Below are positions 7,457-16,114 of a stretch of 64,000 bases of DNA, in pieces (within the stretch, counting starts at the first letter, position 1; every line of letters starts with the position of its first letter). Source of the DNA: Oceanicaulis sp. (GTDB taxonomy: Bacteria > Pseudomonadota > Alphaproteobacteria > Caulobacterales > Maricaulaceae); contig CP157796.1 of assembly GCA_040112665.1 (NCBI GenBank), positions 1,428,813 to 1,492,812 on the forward strand. The letters are read 5' to 3'. Made by a program: the position numbers and the translations under genes. Below the pieces are notes generated by a model that was given only the letters and a program-made list of their open reading frames with translations, was not told the DNA's origin and ran no database searches.

Positions 7457-8265
7457 CGCCGGACGCTCGTACGCACACTGACGATGAAGCCGATCTGACG
7501 TTCGCGCGGCGTCTCGCCGACGCCGCGCGGCCGATCGCGCTCGCGCACTTCCGATCCGCATCGACCGCCGTCGACGCCAAGCCCGGCGCGGATTTCGATC
7601 CCGTGACCGAGGCTGATCGCGGCGTCGAAGCGGCGCTGAGAGACCTCATCGCGCGGGAGCGTCCCGGCGACGCCGTACTCGGCGAGGAGGCCGGCGCCAC
7701 CGCCGGGCGGTCGGGCCGGACCTGGGTGCTCGACCCGATCGACGGCACGCGCGCCTTCATCGCCGGCCTTCCCACCTGGACCGTGCTCATCGCCCTCAGC
7801 GACCAGGGCGGCCCGCGCCTGTCGGTGATCGACCAGCCCTTCACCGGCGAGCGCTTCACCGGGTTGACCGCAGGCGGCGCCTGGCTTGAGACCGGCGAAG
7901 GCCGCCGCAAGCTGGCGACGCGCGGATGCACTGCGCTTTCGGGCGCGATCATCAGCACGACCGACCCGTATCTTTTCACCGGCGCCGAGGCGGATGCGTT
8001 CGAGACGATCCGCAAGCGGAGCAAGCTCGCCCGCTACGGGCTCGACGCCTACGCTTACGCCGCTTTGGCGATGGGCGGGGTCGATCTGGTGGTCGAAAGC
8101 GGGCTCAAATCCTGGGACGTCGCCGCGCTCATGCCGGTGGTCCACGGCGCGGGCGGCGTGGTCACAGGCTGGCGGGGCGAGCCGTGCCATGAGGGCGGAC
8201 GGGTCGTCGCGGCGGCGACCGAAGCGCTGCACGCTGAAGCGCTGGAAATCCTCGCGGCGGTCTAG
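7453..8265 (+). CDS. hisN: inositol-monophosphatase family phosphatase, HisN-like histidinol-phosphatase
   Basis: 270 residues with a GTG start overlapping the upstream stop. Lithium-sensitive phosphatase motifs are present: DPVTEADRGVE, then GEEAG (metal-binding Glu), WVLDPIDGTRAFIAG (metal site) and KSWDVAALMPVVHGAGG near the C-terminus. The FIAGLPTW stretch favours histidinol-phosphate phosphatase over inositol or CysQ types. It would use Mg2+ to remove phosphate from histidinol phosphate, the penultimate step of histidine synthesis. Alternative substrates cannot be excluded from sequence alone. Confidence 0.8.
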   Translation: MTPDARTHTDDEADLTFARRLADAARPIALAHFRSASTAVDAKPGADFDPVTEADRGVEAALRDLIARERPGDAVLGEEAGATAGRSGRTWVLDPIDGTRAFIAGLPTWTVLIALSDQGGPRLSVIDQPFTGERFTGLTAGGAWLETGEGRRKLATRGCTALSGAIISTTDPYLFTGAEADAFETIRKRSKLARYGLDAYAYAALAMGGVDLVVESGLKSWDVAALMPVVHGAGGVVTGWRGEPCHEGGRVVAAATEALHAEALEILAAV

Positions 8266-8918
8266 CGCGAAACTTCCAGCAGGGCGGCGACGGGCGGCCG
8301 GCCGAACCGGACCGCGACCGCGCCGCGATAGATGCGGTCTCCGGGACGGACCATCACGCTTTCGCCGTATACGGACTCGATCGGCGCTTCGGCGCCGTCT
8401 TCACCGATCAGCACCGCATCCGGCGCCGGACCGTCGAAGTCGAACCGCACCGCGTCCATGCGCGGCATGACCAGCGCGCGCAATCCCATCAGAGACCGCA
8501 TCGCCCGGCGCGACTGTTCGAGCGCCGCCTCGATCTCGGCGAGCGTGTACTCGGTCTTCGCCGCGCCGGGCAGAGTGAGGGTCATCGACACGGCCACCCC
8601 GCCCTGAGGCGCGTCGGTGATGAGGACCGCGCCGCGCTCGAACGCCTCGCGGTCCGGCGGCGTCATCAGGCCGCCCTGGTCCGGGGTGACCGGCTGCGGC
8701 CCGTCGCCGGCGTCGACCCAGTACGACCAGGATCCCCGGTCTTCGGGCTGGGTCCGGGTTGTGATGCTGTAGCCCAGCTCGAACGCGTCACGCTCGTCCT
8801 CGGGCAGGTCGAGATAGTCCGTCCAGAACGGAAACACCGTCTCGAGCGGGACCGACCGGGCTTCGGGCGGCGGACCTGCCGATTGCAGGGCGAGGGCGAG
8901 TGCGAGCGCGGCGATCAT
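8262..8918 (-). CDS. exported hypothetical protein
   Basis: 218 residues with a short signal peptide (MIAALALALALQSAG). No known motif is recognised; the rest is a mixed alpha/beta region. The start codon overlaps the stop of the upstream lipoprotein gene, so they form an operon of two envelope proteins. Its 3' end overlaps the convergent hisN end by 4 bp. Confidence 0.65.
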   Translation of the reverse strand: MIAALALALALQSAGPPPEARSVPLETVFPFWTDYLDLPEDERDAFELGYSITTRTQPEDRGSWSYWVDAGDGPQPVTPDQGGLMTPPDREAFERGAVLITDAPQGGVAVSMTLTLPGAAKTEYTLAEIEAALEQSRRAMRSLMGLRALVMPRMDAVRFDFDGPAPDAVLIGEDGAEAPIESVYGESVMVRPGDRIYRGAVAVRFGRPPVAALLEVSR

Positions 8919-9874
8919 CGGTCTTCGCCGTCTTCTTCGATCACGCTTTCCGCGCCCGGCGCGGCCTCGGCGCTTTCAGGTTTGATGAAGCGCAGGGTCA
9001 TCCGGTCGCTTTCGCCGATCGCGTCATAGGGCGCGCGATCGAAATCGGGATCGGCCGGCGCGCCGAAATCGGACGTCCGGCTGACCGGCGGCAGCGTCCA
9101 CACGCCGAAGGGGTGGTCGGCGGTGTCGGCCGGGTTGGCGTTGATTTCAGAACTCGCGCCGAATTCGAACCCGGCCTCTTCGGCGAGGGCGACGACATAG
9201 TCCTGCTGGACATAGCCCGAGGCTGCGCGCGGGTCCTGCACCCGGCTCGACGGCAGGCGGTGTTCGACAACGCACAGCACGCCGCCTGGCTTCAGCGCGG
9301 CGTAGAAATCGGCGAAGGCCTTCTCCGCAAAGCCGGCGGCCATCCAGTTGTGCACATTGCGGAAGGTGAGGATCGCGTCGGCGGGCTGCTCGTTCATCAT
9401 CGGCCCGGTCTCGGGGCCGAATTCGATCAGGGTCGCCGCGCCATAAAGATCGGTCTCGAAGCGCTCCAGGAAGCGGCTCTGAAACGCGGCGGCGCGTTCA
9501 TTGGCCGGATCGACGGGCGGCCAGGCGGCCACATAGGTCCCGCCGCGGGTCTCGATCCAGGGCGCGATGATGTCGGTGTACCAGCCGCCGCCGGGCCAGA
9601 TCTCGACCACCGTCCCGGCCGGATCCACGCCGCAGAACTCGATCGTTTCGGCCGGATTGCGCCAGCCGTCCCGAGCCCGGGCGGCTTCGCTGCGCCAGGC
9701 GCCGGCGACGGCCTCTTCGAGCGTCTGGGGCGGGGCGACGGCGAGCCCGGCCTGCGCGCCGTCGGCCTCGCTTTGCGCTTCTTCGGTCTCGCGATCAGTG
9801 TCTTCAGAGGCGGTTTCGCCCGAACAGGCGGCGAGGGCGAGGAGGGCGGCTGTGAGGGCGAAACGGCGGATCAT
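8915..9874 (-). CDS. lipoprotein with SAM-methyltransferase-like fold
   Basis: 319 residues from ATG 9872-9874. The N-terminus MIRRFALTAALLALAACSGE is a lipoprotein signal with lipobox LAAC. After an acidic linker comes a class I methyltransferase-like domain: VVEIWPGGGWYTDIIAPW (motif I, GGG), DAILTFRNVHNW (motif IV) and FYAALKPGGVLCVVEHR (post-motif). Proteins of this pattern are found in the envelope of several alphaproteobacteria. Because SAM is not expected outside the cytoplasm, the real reaction is unclear. It forms an overlapping pair with the downstream exported protein gene. A longer TTG start at 9988 would hide the signal peptide and is rejected. Confidence 0.75.
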   Translation of the reverse strand: MIRRFALTAALLALAACSGETASEDTDRETEEAQSEADGAQAGLAVAPPQTLEEAVAGAWRSEAARARDGWRNPAETIEFCGVDPAGTVVEIWPGGGWYTDIIAPWIETRGGTYVAAWPPVDPANERAAAFQSRFLERFETDLYGAATLIEFGPETGPMMNEQPADAILTFRNVHNWMAAGFAEKAFADFYAALKPGGVLCVVEHRLPSSRVQDPRAASGYVQQDYVVALAEEAGFEFGASSEINANPADTADHPFGVWTLPPVSRTSDFGAPADPDFDRAPYDAIGESDRMTLRFIKPESAEAAPGAESVIEEDGEDR

Positions 9875-10096
9875 CAAGAGCTCCAGCGATACTGCTCGGC
9901 CGCGATCAAACCCGCGAAGCGCCCTGCGGGCAAGGGGTTCGCGCTTTTCGGCCCGGAAGGTCTTGCAGGGAGCGGAGCGGCTCCCCAACTCAAGTCACGA
10001 GGCCGCCGAACGGGGCCTCGTCAGACCTGCGCCGCCGGGGCCGAACGGGCCGGAGGGGCGGGACCGAAACCAGACCGCCGGGCGGCGCCCGGCTCA

Positions 10097-10118
10097 TGAT
10101 CGCTTCTGAGGAGGATCA
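10097..10118 (+). promoter_or_regulatory. ROSE-like RNA thermometer hairpin over the hsp20 ribosome binding site
   Basis: The leader just before the hsp20 start folds as arms TGATC (10097-10101) with GATCA (10114-10118), then CTTC (10103-10106) with GGAG (10110-10113), around loop TGA. G10102 bulges. The sequence UCGCU (10100-10104) opposite the Shine-Dalgarno matches the ROSE consensus U(U/C)GCU with its characteristic bulged G. The GGAGG signal is buried at low temperature and freed by melting. Confidence 0.7.
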
Positions 10119-10119
10119 C

Positions 10120-10590
10120 ATGCGTACCATCGACTTCACGCCGCTTTACCGCACCATTGTCGGCTTCGACCGGCTCGCGGACATGATCGACACCGCGGCC
10201 AAGCAAGAGCCCGGCGCGGGCTATCCCCCCTACAATATCGAGCAGCTCGGCGAGCACGAATACCGCATCGAACTGGCGGTCGCGGGCTTCTCCGAGGACG
10301 ATCTGGACATCCAGGTCCAGGAGAACGTGCTGACCGTTTCGGGCAAGCGCGCGGCGGCCGACGAGGCCGAGCAGCGCAGCTTCCTGCATCGCGGCATTGC
10401 AGAGCGCTCCTTCGAGCGCCGCTTCCACCTCGCCGACAACGTGCATGTGCGCGACGCGGCGCTGGAGAACGGCCTTCTGTCCATCCGTCTCGAGCGGGAA
10501 ATCCCCGAGGCGAAGAAGCCGCGCCAGATCGCCATCAACGGCAAGTCCGGCGCAAAGCTGATCGAGACCGGCAAGGCCGACGCGGCCTGA
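10120..10590 (+). CDS. small heat shock protein, Hsp20/IbpA family
   Basis: 156 residues from ATG 10120, chosen because the GGAGG signal lies 5 nt upstream and the hairpin covers any earlier start. An N-terminal FTPLYRTIVGFDRLADMID is typical of IbpA-type proteins. The alpha-crystallin domain spans about 35-130 (YPPYNIEQLGEHEYRIELAVAGFSEDDL in the family pattern, later LENGLLSIRLEREIPE), and the C-terminal tail has a KPRQIAI IxI-like motif. It is a cytoplasmic ATP-independent holdase that keeps unfolding proteins soluble for DnaK and ClpB. Expression is likely controlled by the thermometer just upstream. Confidence 0.93.
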   Translation: MRTIDFTPLYRTIVGFDRLADMIDTAAKQEPGAGYPPYNIEQLGEHEYRIELAVAGFSEDDLDIQVQENVLTVSGKRAAADEAEQRSFLHRGIAERSFERRFHLADNVHVRDAALENGLLSIRLEREIPEAKKPRQIAINGKSGAKLIETGKADAA

Positions 10591-10680
10591 CCGGCCCTTG
10601 AACGCAACCGTCCGGGCGCGGGTGCTTCCCCGGCCCGCCGCCCGGCGGTGAGCGTTCACACGACTTTCCCCCCGAAACTC

Positions 10681-10709
10681 GCGGCGCGCCCACCGGCGCG
10701 CCGCTTTTT
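10681..10709 (+). terminator. rho-independent terminator after hsp20
   Basis: A perfect 10-bp stem GCGGCGCGCC (10681-10690) and GGCGCGCCGC (10695-10704) with loop CACC is followed by five T residues. It would end hsp20 transcription and overlaps the last codon of the convergent NAD synthetase gene. Confidence 0.85.
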
Positions 10710-12768
10710 ATTTCAGCCCCAGCTCGGCCTTCATCGCGGCGATCTCGTTGCGCCAGACGGTCGCGGGGCTGTCTGACGGCATGCGCCAGTCGCCCCGCGG
10801 GCTCAGCGCGCCGGCGCTGGTGAGCTTCGGCCCGTTGGGCATTGCCGAGCGCTTGAACTGGGAGAAGCCGTAAAAGCGCGCCGCGAAGACGTCGAGCCAG
10901 CGGACGATCTCGGCCATGGAATAATCCCGGCGGTCTGACTCGGAGACATGAGGCGGCCAGGTTCCGCGGGTGACGTCGCCCCAGGCTTCGTGCTGCAGGA
11001 AGGCGATCTTGGCCGGACCGAAGCCGAAGCGGGCGGCGTAGTGCAGGGTGAAATCCTGCAGCGCATAGGGCCCGATCACGCTCTCAGTGGACTGAATGTC
11101 GGTCTCGTCTTCGGCGGGGACGAGCTCGGGCGAGATCTCGGTGTCGAGGATCGCCTCGAGCAGCCGCGAGACGTCCGCACCGTAGGCGCCGCGCCGCGCC
11201 GTCCAGGCGATCAGGTGCTGGATCAGCGTCTTGGCCACGCCGGAATTGACGTTGTAGTGGGCCATCTGGTCGCCCACCCCGTAGGTGCACCAGCCCAGCG
11301 CCAGCTCGGACAGATCACCGGTGCCGACGACCAGCCCGTTCTCCTGATTGGCCAGCCTGAAGAGGTAATCGGTCCTCAGGCCCGCCTGGACGTTCTCAAA
11401 CGTCGTGTCGTAGCGCTTCTCGCCCTCCGCATACGGATGGCCGAGATCTTCGAGCATGCGCTCGGCGGCCGGGCGGATGTCGATTTCGAGATGTTCCGCG
11501 CCCAGCCCCTTGATGAGCGCGATGGCGTTGTCGCGGGTTTTGTCCGAGGTGGCGAAGCCGGGCAGGGTCACCGCCAGGATGCCCGAACGGTCCATCCCTA
11601 GCCGGTCGAAGGCGCGGGCGCAGACGATCAGCGCCTGGGTGGAATCCAGCCCGCCCGAAACCCCGATCACCACGCGGGTCATCTTCGTCATCTTCAGGCG
11701 CTGGACCAGGCCCTGCACCTGGATGTTCCAGGCCTCGTAGCAATCCTCGTCCAGCCGCTCTGAATCGTTGGGCACGAAGGGGAAGCGATCGAGCGGCCGG
11801 CGGAGCCCCAGCGCGCGATCGCGCGGCGGGTTCAGTTCAAAGCCGATCCGGCGGAAGGCCTTCACCCGGTCCGCCTCGCGCGCGATCGCATCCCGCCAGG
11901 TCGACAGCCGCAGCCGGTCCGCGCGAATGCGTTCGAGATCGATGTCGGCGTAAACTTCCGCGTGGCCGTTCTTGAAACGCTCGCCGCTGGCCAGGCACGC
12001 GCCCTGCTCATAGACCAGGATCTGGCCGTCCCAGGCGAGATCGGTCGTGCTTTCCCCCGGCCCGGCGGCAGCGAAGACATAGGCGCCCATGGTGCGCCGC
12101 GATTGCGCATCGCACAGGGCGGCGCGTTCGCGCGCCTTGCCGATGGTCGCGTTCGACGCGGACAGATTGAGCATCACCGTCGCGCCGGCCAGCGCGCCGT
12201 GAAGGCTGGGCGGGATCGGCGCCCAGAAATCCTCGCAGATCTCGACATGCAGGACGAGCCCGGCGACGTCTTTCGCCTCGAAGACCAGATCGGTCCCGAA
12301 CGGCGCTGCCATGCCGTCGATCTCGATGGTGTCCGAGACGACGCCCGAGGCGTCGGAGAACCAGCGCTTTTCGTAGAATTCGCGGTAATTGGGCAGGAAG
12401 CTTTTCGGCACGACGCCCAGGATCGCTCCGCGATGGGCCAGGATCGCGCAGTTGAAGAGCTGGTCGCCATGCCGCAGCGCCGCGCCGAAAACGATCACGG
12501 GCGCGAGGTCTGCGCTCGCCTCGACGATGCGGCGGACGGCTTTCTCGGTCGCTGCGATCAGCGCGCCCTGCTGATGCAAGTCGTCCACGGAGTATCCGGT
12601 CAGCGTCAGCTCGGGAAAAAGCGCGAAGGCTGCGCCTTCGGCGTCGGCGCGCCCGGCGAGTTCGAGCACGATTTCAGCGTTGACGTCGGGTTCGGCCAGA
12701 GCGACTTCGGGCGCGAACACGGCCGCGCGCGCCATGCCGTGGCGGTACAGATTGTGAAATTCGGCCAT
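10708..12768 (-). CDS. nadE: glutamine-dependent NAD+ synthetase
   Basis: 686 residues, the length of two-domain NadE. The N-terminal nitrilase-type glutaminase (about 10-280) shows the Glu-Lys-Cys triad regions FPELTLTGY, VPKSFLPNYREFYEKRWF and HVEICEDFW. The C-terminal ATP-pyrophosphatase domain has GVSGGLDSTQALIV as its P-loop. It amidates nicotinate adenine dinucleotide to NAD+ using ammonia channelled from glutamine and ATP. Cytoplasmic and essential in most bacteria. The start at 12768 fits the family. Confidence 0.95.
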   Translation of the reverse strand: MAEFHNLYRHGMARAAVFAPEVALAEPDVNAEIVLELAGRADAEGAAFALFPELTLTGYSVDDLHQQGALIAATEKAVRRIVEASADLAPVIVFGAALRHGDQLFNCAILAHRGAILGVVPKSFLPNYREFYEKRWFSDASGVVSDTIEIDGMAAPFGTDLVFEAKDVAGLVLHVEICEDFWAPIPPSLHGALAGATVMLNLSASNATIGKARERAALCDAQSRRTMGAYVFAAAGPGESTTDLAWDGQILVYEQGACLASGERFKNGHAEVYADIDLERIRADRLRLSTWRDAIAREADRVKAFRRIGFELNPPRDRALGLRRPLDRFPFVPNDSERLDEDCYEAWNIQVQGLVQRLKMTKMTRVVIGVSGGLDSTQALIVCARAFDRLGMDRSGILAVTLPGFATSDKTRDNAIALIKGLGAEHLEIDIRPAAERMLEDLGHPYAEGEKRYDTTFENVQAGLRTDYLFRLANQENGLVVGTGDLSELALGWCTYGVGDQMAHYNVNSGVAKTLIQHLIAWTARRGAYGADVSRLLEAILDTEISPELVPAEDETDIQSTESVIGPYALQDFTLHYAARFGFGPAKIAFLQHEAWGDVTRGTWPPHVSESDRRDYSMAEIVRWLDVFAARFYGFSQFKRSAMPNGPKLTSAGALSPRGDWRMPSDSPATVWRNEIAAMKAELGLK

Positions 12769-12853
12769 TCAGGCTCCGCTCGGCGGGCTGCTCGGACTTA
12801 TGCTCGCGCGGAGTATATATCCGGGCCCGCCGGGCCCGGCAATCATTGCGCGA

Positions 12854-14197
12854 TCAGGCAGCCGGAACGTCCACCGCGCCGGAAAGGTCCTCGGCGGTGG
12901 AGGCGAAATCGACCGGCAGACGGGCGCCGGTGAAGCAGGCGCCTGAGAAGCTGGCTCGCCTGACGTCCACGCCGTGAAGCCGTGCGAAGGAGAAGTCCGT
13001 CCCCGTCGCTTTCACATGGCGCAGATCCGCGCCGGACAGGTCGGCGTAGCGCAGGATGGCGGCGGCCAGCGATGCGGCGAGCAGACGGTCTCCGGGCAGG
13101 ATGAGCGGGCCGAGCTTGGCTTCCCTGAGATCGGCGTTGTTCAGCCGCGCGCCGTCGAGATCGGCCCCGCGCAGATCCGCCCCGCGCAGGCACGCCATGC
13201 GAAGATCGGCGTTCGCAAGCTTCGCGCCCTGAAGCTCCGCGCCCTCCATGTCGAGCCCGTAAAGCACGGCGCCGCGCGCCTGAAGAGCGGTGAGGTTGCG
13301 GCGCGCGAGGGTTTTCAGGCCCCGCAAGTCCTTGCCGTTGAAGGTGGAGGGCTCGCCCTCCGCGCCGCCGGTTTCGCACCAGCGCGCATGACGGTCGAGG
13401 GCTTTCGCGGTCTCCCCGCCGGGGTCGGCGATCGCGGCGGGCGGGGCGTCCCGCAGCGCGCCGGTCATGTCCGCGCCGTGGGTTTTCGCCATGTCCATGC
13501 GCGCGCCGATCAGCACGGTGTCGCGCAAATCCGCGTCGGTGAGGTCCGCGCCCTGCAGGTCCGCGCCTTCGAGATTGGCGCCGGGAAAGCGGGAGTTCCT
13601 GAGATTGGCGCGCGTCAGGCGGGCGCCGATCAGCACCGCGTCGGAGAAGTCGGCGGACTGCGCCACGGCGCCGGCCATCTTGGTCTGGCTGAGATTGGCG
13701 CGCGCGAAGATCGCGTCTGACGCCTCGCCGGGGCGTTGTTCATGGGTGATGACCGCGAGGCCCTTCTCCCGATCGACCTGGGCGATCGCGCCTTCCCTGA
13801 GGTCGGCCTGGGACAGGTCCGCGCCGGTCAGGTCCGCGCCTCTGAGGACCGCGCCGCGCATGTCGGCGCGATGCAGCACCGCGCCGGCGAGGTTGCTGCG
13901 CCTGAGATCGGCGGCGAACAGCGTCGCCCGGGTGAGGTTCGCGCCCGATAGGTTCGCGCCCTCCAGAACCGCGCCGGACAGGTCCGCGTCTGCGAGATTG
14001 CGGCCTGACAGGTCGAGCCCGCGCAGGATCCGATAGGAAAAGTTCGCGCGCGCGCCGCCCATCCGGCCCGACATCAGGAAGTCGTGCTTGCGGCAGGCCG
14101 TGTCGACCTCGGCCTGGCTCATCGGCTTGAATTCAATCGGTTTGCCGATCATCACGCGATCTCGAACCGCTCCGGAAGGGTGCGGGGCCGCGTTCAT
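12854..14197 (-). CDS. pentapeptide-repeat protein
   Basis: About 447 residues; start codons at 14218 (GTG), 14197 or 14152 are all possible. Two long tracts of A(D/N)LXX pentapeptides (about residues 50-215 and 290-430) predict right-handed beta-helices. They are separated by a non-repetitive linker around 220-285 with AIADPGGETAKALDRHARWCETGG. The N-terminal KPIEFKPMSQAEVDTACRKHDFLMSGRMGGARA is a separate cap. There is no signal peptide, so it is probably cytoplasmic. Repeat proteins of this kind can mimic DNA or act as scaffolds; no specific role can be given. Confidence 0.8.
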   Translation of the reverse strand: MNAAPHPSGAVRDRVMIGKPIEFKPMSQAEVDTACRKHDFLMSGRMGGARANFSYRILRGLDLSGRNLADADLSGAVLEGANLSGANLTRATLFAADLRRSNLAGAVLHRADMRGAVLRGADLTGADLSQADLREGAIAQVDREKGLAVITHEQRPGEASDAIFARANLSQTKMAGAVAQSADFSDAVLIGARLTRANLRNSRFPGANLEGADLQGADLTDADLRDTVLIGARMDMAKTHGADMTGALRDAPPAAIADPGGETAKALDRHARWCETGGAEGEPSTFNGKDLRGLKTLARRNLTALQARGAVLYGLDMEGAELQGAKLANADLRMACLRGADLRGADLDGARLNNADLREAKLGPLILPGDRLLAASLAAAILRYADLSGADLRHVKATGTDFSFARLHGVDVRRASFSGACFTGARLPVDFASTAEDLSGAVDVPAA

Positions 14198-14254
14198 CGC
14201 GCCCGCTCGAACCTTCACTATGGCTCAAGGCGCCTTAACGCTGCGTTGCGGGGC

Positions 14255-14842
14255 TCAAGGCTTGCGCAGCCGGGTCAGCCCCGCCGCGCCGGCGCGGGCC
14301 AGCGCCTCGTCTTCGCTCTCGCCAGGCGCAAGACTCAGCTCGGCGTCGAAGAGCGCGGGCCGGGGATCGGCGGCGAGCAGCGGCCGCCCGGTTTCCAGCC
14401 GGGAGAAAAACCCGGCGTTCAGCGCGCAGGCCTCGCGCTCCCTTACGCCCTCGATGACGGTGATCCCCGCCGCTTTCAGGATTTCGATCCCTCGTCCGGC
14501 CACCTGCTCGAACGGATCGCGGCAAGCCACGATCACCTCGGCCGGTTCGGCCCGCACCAGCGCTTCGGCGCAGGGCGGGGTCTTCCCGGTGTGTGCGCAA
14601 GGCTCCAGCGTGACGTAGACGCTGGCGCCGCGTGCCGCGTCTCCGGCGGCGTCGAGCGCGATGGTTTCGGCGTGAGGGCGGCCACCAGGCGCGGTCTCGC
14701 CGGTCCCAACGATCCGACCGCCGCGGACGATCACGCAGCCCACCGCCGGGTTCGGCGCGGTCGAGCCCAGGACGGCGAAAGCCAGCGCCAGCGCCGCGTC
14801 CATGTATCTGAAATCGTCCGGCGTGACCGGCCGCGCGCTCAT
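14255..14842 (-). CDS. RibD-like pyrimidine deaminase without the reductase domain
   Basis: 195 residues. A CDA-fold deaminase domain of RibD type carries the zinc site [10 protein letters not shown] (H-A-E) and [13 protein letters not shown] (PC-x(8)-C). Full RibD is about 360 residues with a C-terminal reductase. Here the sequence ends soon after the [15 protein letters not shown] segment that normally leads into the reductase, so that half is absent. The stop of gpmA overlaps the start (ATGA), so it is translationally coupled to phosphoglycerate mutase. It may supply only the deamination step or act on another substrate. Confidence 0.75.
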   Translation of the reverse strand: MSARPVTPDDFRYMDAALALAFAVLGSTAPNPAVGCVIVRGGRIVGTGETAPGGRPHAETIALDAAGDAARGASVYVTLEPCAHTGKTPPCAEALVRAEPAEVIVACRDPFEQVAGRGIEILKAAGITVIEGVREREACALNAGFFSRLETGRPLLAADPRPALFDAELSLAPGESEDEALARAGAAGLTRLRKP

Positions 14843-15558
14843 GGGCAGGGCGGCAGGGGCTTGGCGCGGTCTTCGTCGAGATAGCGCGCGGCGGTCGGTC
14901 TCGTGCCGGTCGTCTCGATCAGCAGCGGATTACCCGTGGGCATCTCGAAGCCCATGATGTCGTCGGGCGACACGCCGAAGAGCCGCATCAGCAGCGCGCG
15001 CAGGGAGTTGCCGTGCGCTGAGATGATGACGTCCGCGCCGCTGTCGAGCTTGGGCGCGATCGCGTCGTCGAAATAGGGCGCGACGCGTTCAAGCGTCAGC
15101 TTCAGGCTCTCGGTCGCCGGCAGGGCGTCAGGGTCGAGCGCGGCGTAGCGCGCGTCGAAGCGGGGATGGCGCTCGTCCTCGAGCGTCAGCGGCGGAGGCG
15201 GGGTGTCGTAGGAGCGCCGCCAGATCTGCACCTGGTCCGCGCCGTGCTCGCTCGCCGTCTCGTCCTTGTTCAGCCCGGTCAGCGCGCCGTAATGGCGCTC
15301 GTTCAGCCGCCAGGTTTTCTCCACCGGGATCCAGACCCGGTCCACGCCTTCCAGCGTGATCCAGAGCGTGCGGATCGCGCGCTTGAGCACCGAGGTGAAC
15401 GCGAAGTCCGGCTCGAAACCCTCGGCCTTGAGAAGCTCGCCGCCGCGCCGGGCCTCGGCCTCGCCCTGCTCGGTGAGGTCGACATCGACCCAGCCGGTGA
15501 AGCGGTTCTCCAGATTCCACTGACTCTGGCCGTGACGGGTGAGCACCAGGCGGGTCAT
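14839..15558 (-). CDS. gpmA: 2,3-bisphosphoglycerate-dependent phosphoglycerate mutase
   Basis: 239 residues from ATG 15556-15558, which has a strong AAGGAGG ribosome binding site. TRHGQSQWN near the N-terminus holds the phospho-histidine (about H9), followed by ENRFTGW, the YGALTGLNK motif and [12 protein letters not shown] with the second catalytic histidine. It interconverts 3- and 2-phosphoglycerate in glycolysis and gluconeogenesis through a phosphohistidine. Length and motifs fit the dPGM family. The coding frame stays open upstream of 15558 but has no plausible start. Confidence 0.95.
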   Translation of the reverse strand: MTRLVLTRHGQSQWNLENRFTGWVDVDLTEQGEAEARRGGELLKAEGFEPDFAFTSVLKRAIRTLWITLEGVDRVWIPVEKTWRLNERHYGALTGLNKDETASEHGADQVQIWRRSYDTPPPPLTLEDERHPRFDARYAALDPDALPATESLKLTLERVAPYFDDAIAPKLDSGADVIISAHGNSLRALLMRLFGVSPDDIMGFEMPTGNPLLIETTGTRPTAARYLDEDRAKPLPPCP

Positions 15559-15816
15559 CGGTCGTTCCTCCTTGCCGGTTCGGGCGGGCGGCAGGGGTTT
15601 AACCCTCCCGCGCGCAGGCGTCGAGCCGGGCCGTGCAAACGGTTGCGCGAAAGGCGGGAACCGGCGCGCGTTGTGAAGAGTTCGAAATCTTGTGCCTGCC
15701 CGCCGCCACGGAATGTCTTGCATGCCGCCCAAGACGGTCTCAAAGTTTCGTGGCGACGAGGAGCCGGCGAGGTATCGGAGCCCGCGCAAGGTGGGTGGAA
15801 CGCCGGGGGGCGAGCC

Positions 15817-16044
15817 GTGAAACGCATCGTGGTCACGCTGACCGACGAGACCGAGGCCCAGGCGCTCGATCGTCTGGTCGCACGCTTCGCCGAGGATCTC
15901 GCCGAGCGCTCTGAAGATTGCGTGTTCTACCTCACCCAGCCCGGCGTGGGGCTGACCGCCCGCATCGTCGAGACCGAGCAGGCCGAGACCCTGCAGCAAT
16001 TCCTCGCCTTCGTGACCCCGCACATGGCGCTCAATTACGCCTGA
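15817..16044 (+). CDS. small hypothetical protein
   Basis: 75 residues from GTG 15817, with a GGGGGGCGAG purine-rich region just upstream. The translation has a basic start ([13 protein letters not shown]), a central helix-rich part and a hydrophobic C-terminus ([14 protein letters not shown]). Codon use is like the surrounding genes. No family is recognised. It lies 70 bp before kdsD on the same strand and may be in that operon. Confidence 0.5.
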   Translation: MKRIVVTLTDETEAQALDRLVARFAEDLAERSEDCVFYLTQPGVGLTARIVETEQAETLQQFLAFVTPHMALNYA

Positions 16045-16114
16045 CAGGCGGGCCGGGTGGACGGCTGCGCCGCGGTCGTCTATGCCCGCGCGACTGTGCA
16101 TTGAAAGGCGCTCG

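Noticed and set aside
12825..12842. GC-only hairpin between the pentapeptide gene and nadE as a terminator
   Set aside because: The stem is strong but is followed by ATATATAC rather than a T-run; it may only slow transcription.
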